Assembly (NCBI RefSeq): GCF_002723455.1
Contig: NZ_PDUS01000005.1
Coordinates: 124,001 to 188,000 of the forward strand
Length of the DNA: 64,000 nucleotides
Direction of reading: 5' to 3'
Origin: Pseudoalteromonas sp. 3D05
Lineage (GTDB): Bacteria; Pseudomonadota; Gammaproteobacteria; Enterobacterales; Alteromonadaceae
Below, piece by piece: positions 8,733-14,862 of the stretch (the stretch's first letter is position 1; each line of letters begins with the position of its first letter). The notes under the pieces were generated by a model. That model did no database searches, was not told the DNA's origin, and saw nothing but the letters and a program-made list of their open reading frames with translations. A program made the position numbers and the translations under genes.

Positions 8733-9440
8733 ATGGCAGGTTTTGATAAAGTAGTAGCTAATTACAATGAGGCTATAGCAGGCCTTGAAGATGGCATGAC
8801 GGTGATTGCTGGTGGTTTTGGTTTATGTGGGATTCCTGAAGGGCTTATTGCGCAAATTAAACGCCAAGGCACGCGAGATTTAACCGTCGTGTCAAATAAC
8901 TGCGGGGTTGATGGCTTTGGCCTTGGGGTGCTGCTTGAAGATAAACAAATTAGCAAAATGGTAGCTTCTTATGTGGGTGAAAACGCACTATTCGAGCAAC
9001 AATTACTCAGTGGCGAGCTTGAAGTACAGCTAACTCCACAAGGCACCTTAGCTGAAAAAATGCGTGCTGGTGGTGCGGGCATACCAGCCTTTTACACCGC
9101 AACTGGAGTGGGTACCCCTGTGGCTGAGGGCAAAGAAACCCGAAACATTAATGGCCGTGATTATTTACTAGAGCCGAGTATTACCGGAGATTTTGCCATT
9201 GTTAAAGCATGGAAGGCGGACCGCTACGGTAACTGCATTTACCGCCATACGGCGATGAACTTTAACCCCATGGCCGCTACAGCAGGGAAGATAACCGTAC
9301 TCGAAGTTGAAGAAATCGTAGAGCCTGGCGAGCTTGAACCAAGCCAAATTCATACTCCAGGTATCTATATCGATAGAGTAATAAAAGGCGAATTTGAAAA
9401 GCGCATCGAGAAAATCACTACGCAAGCGGCAAAGCTTTAA
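8733..9440 (+). CDS. scoA: 3-oxoacid CoA-transferase subunit A
   Basis: This is the alpha subunit of a succinyl-CoA:3-ketoacid CoA-transferase, which activates acetoacetate to acetoacetyl-CoA. The CoA-binding glycine-rich motif [13 protein letters not shown] lies at about residues 27-39. The length (235) is usual for the family. The frame is open from 8709, but that start lies inside bdhA. ATG at 8733 has a strong AGGAGG just upstream and begins at the conserved MAGFDKVV, so it is chosen. Subunit B follows after 10 bp. No acetoacetyl-CoA thiolase gene is present in this operon, so the final cleavage enzyme must be encoded elsewhere. Confidence 0.95.
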   Translation: MAGFDKVVANYNEAIAGLEDGMTVIAGGFGLCGIPEGLIAQIKRQGTRDLTVVSNNCGVDGFGLGVLLEDKQISKMVASYVGENALFEQQLLSGELEVQLTPQGTLAEKMRAGGAGIPAFYTATGVGTPVAEGKETRNINGRDYLLEPSITGDFAIVKAWKADRYGNCIYRHTAMNFNPMAATAGKITVLEVEEIVEPGELEPSQIHTPGIYIDRVIKGEFEKRIEKITTQAAKL

Positions 9441-9450
9441 GGAGTAAATA

Positions 9451-10107
9451 ATGGCGTTAACACGAGAGCAAATAGCAAAGCGCGTAGCGATGGAATTACA
9501 AGATGGCTACTATGCTAATTTAGGAATTGGAATACCTACGTTAGTGGCGAACTATGTGCCTGAGGGCATTGAGGTAATGTTGCAATCGGAAAACGGATTG
9601 CTAGGTATGGGGCCATATCCAAGTGAATCGCAAGTCGATGCAGATATGATCAACGCAGGGAAAGAAACCGTCACGGCGGCGAAAGGCGCTGCCATTTTTA
9701 ACTCCGCAGAGAGCTTTGCCATGATCCGCGGCGGCCATGTCGATTTAACTGTGCTCGGTGCGTTTGAAGTGGATCAAAACGGCAGTATCGCCAGTTGGAT
9801 GATCCCTAATAAGTTAGTTAAAGGCATGGGCGGGGCAATGGACTTAGTGGCAGGAGCAAAAAACATTATTTGCACCATGACCCATGCGAATAAACATGGT
9901 GAATCAAAGCTACTCTCAGAATGCAGCTTACCGCTGACTGGTGTGGGGTGTATTAATAAAGTGATTACCGATTTAGCCTTATTAGAAATTAAAGACGGCG
10001 CTTTTCACTTATTAGAACGCGCCCCCGGTGTAAGTGTTGATGAAATTAAAGCTAAAACACACGGGCATTTAGTCATCCCTAAAGACACACCTGAAATGAG
10101 GCTTTAA
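9451..10107 (+). CDS. scoB: 3-oxoacid CoA-transferase subunit B
   Basis: The beta subunit of the CoA-transferase, 218 residues. It carries the catalytic glutamate in the SENG motif (QSENGLLGMGP, about residues 48-58), which forms the glutamyl-CoA thioester. The GxGGAMDLV segment (KGMGGAMDLVAGAK) is also typical. AAGGAG precedes the ATG. It is the last gene of the operon; the DNA that follows changes abruptly to an AT-rich accessory patch. Confidence 0.95.
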   Translation: MALTREQIAKRVAMELQDGYYANLGIGIPTLVANYVPEGIEVMLQSENGLLGMGPYPSESQVDADMINAGKETVTAAKGAAIFNSAESFAMIRGGHVDLTVLGAFEVDQNGSIASWMIPNKLVKGMGGAMDLVAGAKNIICTMTHANKHGESKLLSECSLPLTGVGCINKVITDLALLEIKDGAFHLLERAPGVSVDEIKAKTHGHLVIPKDTPEMRL

Positions 10108-10135
10108 TATCGTCGTAAAACTTTTATCAATTAAA

Positions 10136-10170
10136 CCTGCTTATATTTGTCGCTTGTAAGTGGGCAGGGT
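10136..10170. repeat. Hairpin with core TATATTTGTCGCTTG after the CoA-transferase operon
   Basis: CCTGC...TTA and TAA...GGCAGG arms enclose TATATTTGTCGCTTG. The same 15-nt core recurs in the perfect hairpin at 14798-14833, so the two belong to one repeat family. It lies about 30 bp past scoB and could act as a 3' hairpin. There is no run of Ts. Confidence 0.5.
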
Positions 10171-10230
10171 CAGTTCTTACATTTGCCTTTATGTAATTAG
10201 TGGCAAAAAAACAAAGCTTGACCCCGATAG
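10160..10230. repeat. REP-like element 1
   Basis: This imperfect palindrome has GGGTCA near the left end and TTGACCCC near the right, enclosing TTTATGTAATTAGTGGCAAAAA. It is a diverged copy of the element at 11069-11143 and lies at the upstream edge of the first toxin-tail fragment. Similar GGGTCAGGTCTTG repeats in gammaproteobacteria are often linked to REP-associated tyrosine transposases. No such gene is in the window. Confidence 0.65.
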
Positions 10231-10526
10231 TTTCTGCAGTAATTGTTTTTAATCCTAGAAAAAGGATTTCGATTCATATAAATAGAGGAGTTGTAAATGA
10301 TTCTCCAAGCTTCGCATTAGCTCATAAAGTATTTTATGTTTGGAGACCCATGACTCGTGGCTACTTTGGAGCAAACGATCGGATTAGGATGGGTAGGCCT
10401 GTCAGGGGGCTTGGTGTAATGAAAGCCCATGCTGTTAGATATACAAACAGAACAAGAATGCAAGCTGGTGCAAATTATCAACGTACGCATCACCTTGGAA
10501 AAGGGACCTTATATGCAATACCTTAA
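10200..10526 (+). pseudogene. Toxin C-terminal tail fragment 1 (degenerate zinc-peptidase motif)
   Basis: An open frame from a GTG inside the REP-like element to a stop at 10526; the recognisable part starts near 10290. The segment LAHKVFYVW aligns with SAHELYHAW of the fragment at 11183. AVRYTNRTRMQ aligns with AIQWTNQIRLQ of that same fragment, so both derive from one HExxH metallopeptidase family resembling the M91/NleD-like effector domain of polymorphic toxins. Here the zinc motif reads HKVFY, so catalysis is probably lost. It has no proper N-terminus and no ribosome site. The ATG of the lipoprotein gene lies inside its end, the usual toxin-immunity arrangement. Whether it is expressed is unknown. 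Confidence 0.6.
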
Positions 10527-11040
10527 ATTTTTACTTGCTCTTAGTGTTACATTGATAACTTCATGCTCCAATTTTGAAACAAATTTACATGAATATGAGA
10601 AGTTATGTAACTTTAATGAGAAGGTGATCGATAGCTTAGAAAGTGAAGTTCATGAGAGGGTTAATGGACCTTCGGAGTTAAGTAACTTCATGTTGGTTCG
10701 ACATATGCATCCTAGCAGTAACAGCTATAGTGTAACACTTTTCGAAAATGAGATATCAAAAGGAACTGTTTATTATATAGATAATGAGGAAGGTAAAGTC
10801 TTTAGTATATTATCACCTCAATATGTTAATAATGTTCTTACCTCTTCCAAATCATTAGAAAGTGTTAATGTTTCTGATCATTTTACAACTGAAAATGTTT
10901 TTGGTTTTTCTTGTTATTCAATCAAAGTTAATAATAGCTCTAGTTACAAGAGCTATAACTTTGTAGGGATGACTAGAAATTCCGATTTTTATGAGTTTGT
11001 TAGTAAAATAGAAAGAGCAGCGGCACTCGCTTACTACTGA
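10513..11040 (+). CDS. Lipoprotein, candidate immunity protein 1
   Basis: A 175-residue protein with a lipoprotein signal: MQYLKFLLALSVTLITSC places the lipobox cysteine at residue 18. The remainder is a soluble domain I do not recognise. The start at 10513 has AAGGGA six bases upstream. A longer reading from 10429 lacks a signal peptide and is rejected. The gene overlaps the end of the toxin-tail fragment by 14 bp, which in polymorphic toxin loci marks the immunity gene. Base composition is strikingly AT-rich compared with the flanking operons. Immunity function is inference from position and export. Confidence 0.68.
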   Translation: MQYLKFLLALSVTLITSCSNFETNLHEYEKLCNFNEKVIDSLESEVHERVNGPSELSNFMLVRHMHPSSNSYSVTLFENEISKGTVYYIDNEEGKVFSILSPQYVNNVLTSSKSLESVNVSDHFTTENVFGFSCYSIKVNNSSSYKSYNFVGMTRNSDFYEFVSKIERAAALAYY

Positions 11041-11058
11041 TAATAGTCGATAAAGAAT

Positions 11059-11226
11059 AAAGGAAAAGTGAGTAGGGTCAGGTCGTGCATTTTGACTTTA
11101 TGTAATTAGTGGTAAAAACAAGACCTGCCCCCCTATATTCACTCATCAAAATGTTAAAAGCGCAGTGTAATATAAATAAATAGAAGGGTTCTATACTTCT
11201 GCTCATGAGCTTTACCATGCATGGGA
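11059..11226 (+). repeat. 168-bp direct repeat, copy A
   Basis: This stretch matches 12065-12232 with five substitutions in 168 bp. It contains a REP-like element and the start of the HELYHAW toxin fragment. The two copies are offset by exactly 1006 bp, so a segment with an immunity gene lies between them and the duplication is fairly recent. Confidence 0.95.
11069..11143. repeat. REP-like element 2
   Basis: An imperfect palindrome: GTGA.TAGGGTCAGGTC on the left and GACCTGCCCCCCTATATTCAC on the right (split by mismatches) around TTTATGTAATTAGTGG. It is embedded in the 168-bp duplication and is repeated at 12075-12149. Confidence 0.75.
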
Positions 11227-11398
11227 TAATACTTTGGGCGCCCCGTTAAGTGGAAGTGCAAAAAGGCAAGCTATTCAATGGACCAATCAAATCAGGTTAC
11301 AGAGAAGGTCTCAGTGGGTTCGTTTATCACATGATCTAGGTAAAAATTCAAATAGCTTTGTGGATAGTTATAAAGATGCGAAATCAAGAATTGACTAA
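11183..11398 (+). pseudogene. Toxin C-terminal tail fragment 2 with HELYH zinc motif
   Basis: An open stretch of 71 codons begins immediately after an in-frame TAA at 11177 and has no start codon at its beginning. It encodes YTSAHELYHAWDNTLG, a classic HExxH zinc-peptidase motif, then AIQWTNQIRLQRRSQW, similar to the fragment at 10200-10526. This looks like the last domain of a large toxin that has lost its delivery region. The downstream membrane-anchored gene overlaps its end by 23 bp. It resembles M91-type toxin domains, but the family call is from motif and pattern only. Confidence 0.6.
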
Positions 11399-11975
11399 AG
11401 TTTTATTTATACCAATATTAATTGCTATTTTTTTAGCTTTTTTCTTTATTGAATCTTATAAAGAAAAAGAAAAGTGCAGGTTAACGTTGGCTAATTTAAA
11501 CTCATTTTTTGAGCTTAGTAACTCTCCAGTAAAAAAAGGTGCAAATATTATAAGTGATGGTTCTTACTTTGTATTTAAGACAGCAGGTGGAAATTCATTA
11601 ATGTATTATTTACTTGTTGAAAAGAAAAATCACTTTGAGTTGCATGAGTTCTTTCAGTTTGGAGGGTGGAAGTCTCAAAATTTAGAGGTTGGAGAAGGTC
11701 GATTGATTTTTGATAAGTTAAGAGCTCTATCTACTGAACCAGCTAGTGAGTCTAAATTATTTCATAGCTCTTGTGCTGTAACTGAGTATAGAGATGAAAA
11801 CTCTAAGGTATTGAAATATACAAATGAATCACATCCTGTCTCAGTAAAGATAATTAATGAAATCTTTAGTAAAAGAGAGAGCGTCTTTAATCAGGAAGAG
11901 CACCTTTTCCGGATGAAAGATAGTCAAATTAACTATCTGAATAAGGATGTTTTCGCCGAGCTAGGAGAACGGTGA
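11376..11975 (+). CDS. Membrane-anchored protein, candidate immunity protein 2
   Basis: A 199-residue protein with one N-terminal membrane segment (LFIPILIAIFLAFFFI, about residues 10-25) and a soluble domain outside the membrane; I recognise no family. ATG at 11376 is taken as the start rather than TTG at 11358, though no strong ribosome site precedes either. It begins inside the end of the HELYH toxin fragment. By analogy with toxin-immunity pairs it probably protects against that toxin at the membrane. AT-rich, with codon use unlike the flanking metabolic genes. Confidence 0.62.
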   Translation: MRNQELTKVLFIPILIAIFLAFFFIESYKEKEKCRLTLANLNSFFELSNSPVKKGANIISDGSYFVFKTAGGNSLMYYLLVEKKNHFELHEFFQFGGWKSQNLEVGEGRLIFDKLRALSTEPASESKLFHSSCAVTEYRDENSKVLKYTNESHPVSVKIINEIFSKRESVFNQEEHLFRMKDSQINYLNKDVFAELGER

Positions 11976-11983
11976 AAACAGAA

Positions 11984-12035
11984 ATGAGGTAAATAGGGTC
12001 AGGTCTTGAATGAGGTAAATAGGGTCAGGTCTTGT
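11984..12035 (+). repeat. 26-bp tandem duplication of a REP-like arm
   Basis: Two adjacent copies (11984-12009 and 12010-12035) of a 26-bp unit containing AATAGGGTCAGGTCTTG, identical except for the last base. The second copy continues into a fuller element (TTTTGCC.TTTATGAAATATCAGGAACA) that is matched again at 14049-14110. Confidence 0.88.
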
Positions 12036-12064
12036 ATTTTGCCTTTTATGAAATATCAGGAACA

Positions 12065-12232
12065 AAAGGAAAAGTGAGTAGGGTCAGGTCGTGCATTTTG
12101 ACTTTATGTAATTAGTGGTAAAAACAAGACCTGCCCCCCTATATTCACTCATCAAAATGCTGAAAGCGCAGTGTAATATAAATCAACAGAAGGGTTCTAT
12201 ACTTCTGCTCATGAGCTTTATCATGCATGGGA
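12065..12232 (+). repeat. 168-bp direct repeat, copy B
   Basis: Second copy of the repeat at 11059-11226, with five substitutions. Its right end includes the codons for SAHELYHAW, after which the sequence switches at 12233 to unrelated DNA. The HELYH frame meets a stop a few codons later, so this copy is a broken 5' stub of the toxin fragment. Confidence 0.95.
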
Positions 12233-12522
12233 AGTCCAGTATTTATAATACAATTACTGGTGAGATATCAATGACTACAACTTATTTAAATGGTAGTTCA
12301 GTGAGTGGTTTGATACACGAGATTTCACATTCATTTGGCGGGGAGCATCAGAATGGAGGTTACCATTTTAATAAAAAGAATATTAGTATTCGTGCTAATA
12401 ATGCTCGGTATCGCCCTTTTTATACAGACACTCAGGCGTTAGACAGTCAAAGGTTAGATAGAGCTGCTCTATATAAAAATGTTCATACACTTGATTTTGT
12501 GCTCCAAAATAAGAGGTTATAA
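12115..12522 (+). pseudogene. Toxin C-terminal tail fragment 3 with HEISH zinc motif
   Basis: The open frame runs from a GTG in the duplicated REP-like element, but only codons after 12233 look genuine. They encode SGLIHEISHSFGGEHQ, an HExxH metallopeptidase motif, followed by a 60-residue tail rich in N, R and Y. The frame crossing the repeat differs from the HELYH frame, so a new tail was joined onto an old stub. It ends exactly one base before the next gene. It probably represents a displaced C-terminal toxin domain. Family and activity are not established. Confidence 0.58.
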
Positions 12523-13032
12523 GTGATTGATAAATTGATACTGTTGGGGGGTGCTATTTTATCATCTCACACTATGTCTAGCATGGCTGCTGAACATAGT
12601 GTTGGTTTGTATAGTAAGGTCTATATTGATGTGACTTGTTCAGTGGTTAAAGGCATTGCTACTTTAAAGTTTCATAATATGACAGGCACCTATGTAAATA
12701 TAGAAGGTGCAAATGACAAGTTCGGCATTTGGGAGTCGGATGCCATTAAAGTTGTTCAAAAGAAATCATATTCAGAGCATTACACACGTTGGGAATATGC
12801 TAGAAAGAACAAGCTTTCTAGTTATGAAGGTAATGACCCTATATCGAGTTTAGTCCTTGCTCCATATTCAAAGCGAGAGTTTGATGTTTTTTATGATAAA
12901 GAATTTGAATTAAAATCAGGCGACGAATACGTGTTATACCTAACATTTTCTGCTTATATAAATAGTTATCCGCTCGACTTTAAAGTCTTTAGGTCCAACA
13001 GGCTTTTGACCTCAAGTGATAATTGCTACTGA
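12523..13032 (+). CDS. Exported protein, candidate immunity protein 3
   Basis: A 169-residue protein starting at GTG, with AGAGG six bases upstream inside the end of the toxin fragment; the stop codon TAA directly abuts this GTG. The N-terminus (MIDKLILLGGAILSSHTMSSMAA) is a signal peptide. The mature part has two cysteines, one near the start and one two residues from the end, and beta-rich sequence that I do not recognise. Position and export mirror the two preceding candidate immunity genes. It shows no visible similarity to them. Confidence 0.62.
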   Translation: MIDKLILLGGAILSSHTMSSMAAEHSVGLYSKVYIDVTCSVVKGIATLKFHNMTGTYVNIEGANDKFGIWESDAIKVVQKKSYSEHYTRWEYARKNKLSSYEGNDPISSLVLAPYSKREFDVFYDKEFELKSGDEYVLYLTFSAYINSYPLDFKVFRSNRLLTSSDNCY

Positions 13033-13355
13033 TAGAATTAAAATGAGGTGAATAGAAAGAAGGAAGTTAATAGGGTCATCCATTAGAAAGTTCCGGTCAA
13101 GCAGGCAGCTGTGTTTTCTTGCACATCACTTGTATAACCAAATAAAAAATCAACCAATTACCACCGCGCATTAATTTATTGTGCTCATAAAGTTCATGCA
13201 CTTTATGGTTTTAATCATTTTTAGATCGATCAATGCAGCTTAACTTCTAAACATTTCGTTAATTTCACGTTAACACTATGCTCCGATTTAGATCGTAGTA
13301 GGTAGCCCTGATCTTTGACAACAAACCATTATAAAAATGAGTGTGGAGAACACAA

Positions 13356-14053
13356 ATGAAAGCAAGTAACACACAATTAGCGCTTTGTGTTGTAGCGGCA
13401 TTAGCAAGCTCGACAGCATTGGCAAATAACGATACTGAAAAATTACAGCAACAACTAGATAAATTGCAAAAAGAGGTTGATTCTTTAGAAGGTAATAAAG
13501 CCTTTGACCTTGAATTTGGTGGTCGTGTTCAGCTCGATTACAACTATTTTAACGGCGCGTATAACGCCAATAATGATGGTGATGCAGGGAGTGATTTTTC
13601 CCGCGTCGTATTCGTACTTATGTAGAAAGTGAGCACGGTAATTGGGATCATAAATTACTTCTTGAATTTGGTGAGGGGACTGCAGAAATTGTTTTGGCTC
13701 GGGTTCGTTATGCATTTGATAATGGCCTCAAAATTAAAGCCGGTAAAATTCGTGAGGATATGTCGCTTAATGCTTTAACCAGCTCTAAACATATAAATAC
13801 AATTGAGCGCAGTACGTTAGCAAATACCTTCTCTCCTTTTTTCCGTTGGGGTGTATCGGCTTATCAATACTCTGAAAATAGCGGCGTGCGCTATGCTGTT
13901 GGTGTGTATAAAAATGACGCATTTGGTGCATCTGGGCATGATGAAGATGACAGCTTAACACTTGCTGCAACGGGTCGCTTAACGTGGTCTAGCGCGTCAC
14001 CGGGCGATGTAATTCACCTAGGTGCGTGGCATTCATATCGTGATATGGAGTGA
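13356..14053 (+). pseudogene. OprO/OprP-type porin, frameshifted and truncated
   Basis: The reading frame starts at ATG 13356 (GGAG seven bases upstream). It encodes a signal peptide ending STALA, a coiled-coil segment (EKLQQQLDKLQKEVDSLEG) and the start of a barrel (FDLEFGGRVQLDYNYF), as in phosphate-selective porins. Around 13594-13606 (a T5-C3 run) one base has been lost. The continuation RRIRTYVESEHGNWDHKLL reads in another frame to a stop at 14053. The coding sequence then ends at a REP-like element, so more than half of a normal porin (about 350-450 residues) is missing. It is a pseudogene unless the sequence has both an error and a shorter barrel, which is unlikely. The region 13033-13355 upstream holds a partial REP-like arm at about 13041-13080 and no gene. 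Confidence 0.85.
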
Positions 14054-14131
14054 ATAGGGTCAGGTCTTGAATCTTGCCCTTTACAAAATATCAGGAACAG
14101 GTCTTACATTTTGTTGACCTGTTTCCTTCTA
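14046..14131. repeat. REP-like element at the porin breakpoint
   Basis: AATAGGGTCAGGTCTTGAAT, then TTGCC and AAATATCAGGAACA, matches the element at about 12016-12064. It is followed by AGGTC...GACCT arms. The porin fragment ends three codons into this element, which marks it as the site of the truncation. Confidence 0.75.
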
Positions 14132-14171
14132 ATAAATTAAAGAAAATAATGAAAAACCATTAATTTTACTC

Positions 14172-14447
14172 GTGTTTTTATTTTTAAGTGACACAGTGTT
14201 TGCTTATAATCGGGCGTCAGGAAAGTTGATTGAAAACATTCGTGTCAGGCCAATGGTCGCCTATGTATTATTTGAAGGGTGTGCCAAGTACACTAAAATA
14301 TATTTAACAAACGATTATTATAAATCAATGCTATCTGTAGCTTTAACGGCAGCTGCCGCTGGCAAAAAAGTCGACGTGGTTTTTCAAAATAATGCGAGTT
14401 GTGCAACCACAGAGGCGCAAATTGAATTTATTGATGTGAAATTTTGA
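14172..14447 (+). CDS. Small exported protein, start possibly frameshifted
   Basis: The open frame begins at GTG 14172 and gives 91 residues; the second half contains two cysteines (EGCAKY and ASCATT) and a conserved-looking AALTA-like helix (MLSVALTAAAAGKKVDVVF). A better start would be ATG at 14149: MKK, then PLILLVFLFLSDTVFA, would complete a signal peptide. That frame, however, is off by one base in the A-run at 14152-14156. Either one base is missing here or translation starts at the GTG with a short signal. The mature domain recalls small secreted proteins and OB-fold toxin B-subunits, but I cannot assign a family. Confidence 0.5.
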   Translation: MFLFLSDTVFAYNRASGKLIENIRVRPMVAYVLFEGCAKYTKIYLTNDYYKSMLSVALTAAAAGKKVDVVFQNNASCATTEAQIEFIDVKF

Positions 14448-14454
14448 TAATATG

Positions 14455-14486
14455 AAAATAGGGTTTGCAGCACGAACCCTATTTTT
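14455..14486 (+). terminator. Rho-independent terminator after the small exported protein
   Basis: AAAATAGGGTT and AACCCTATTTTT form an 11-bp stem with a 9-base loop, ending in five Ts, 8 bp after the stop codon. Confidence 0.85.
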
Positions 14487-14797
14487 GAACTTTTATAATG
14501 AGAAGTTTTCTTGAAAAATTATTTTAATCATTTTTTACTATTAGATTGCGCTTATAGCCCTAATTCGTATTAGCGAACATATTCCAAGTTCAATTTACAC
14601 AGGTAGAGGCACGAATGCAGGTCCATAAGGAGCCCCACATTTACTTACCAAGCTACAAGCACACGGCAACTCTTATTTAATCGTTTATATCAAAACCACC
14701 TCAAAATGCAGGATTCAGCATTTCAGAAGAGCTTAATATCAAGACGTTACTTGCAAGAATGGCAGTCCCTTTCAATTCCAACGACGCTTACATCTTG

Positions 14798-14833
14798 CGT
14801 ATATTTGTCGCTTGAAGGTGCGACAAATATACG
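14798..14833. repeat. Perfect 14-bp hairpin between convergent genes
   Basis: CGTATATTTGTCGC and GCGACAAATATACG are exact inverted repeats around an 8-base loop. An outer imperfect stem (CAACGACG ... CGACGTTG, about 14778-14853) encloses it. The core TATATTTGTCGCTTG also occurs at 10142. It lies just past the stop of the minus-strand DUF3472 gene. Apart from this and the terminator at 14455, the stretch 14448-14862 shows no gene. Confidence 0.7.
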
Positions 14834-14862
14834 GATTGGACTAACACGACGTTGTAATAACC

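Noticed and set aside
14580..14780. Possible gene remnant between the two hairpins
   Set aside because: Frames are short and broken on both strands and no motif is recognisable, so a former gene cannot be claimed.
10108..14860. Prophage, integron or transposon as the origin of the accessory patch
   Set aside because: No integrase, transposase, phage structural gene or attC-like array is present; only repeats and toxin-immunity remnants are seen.
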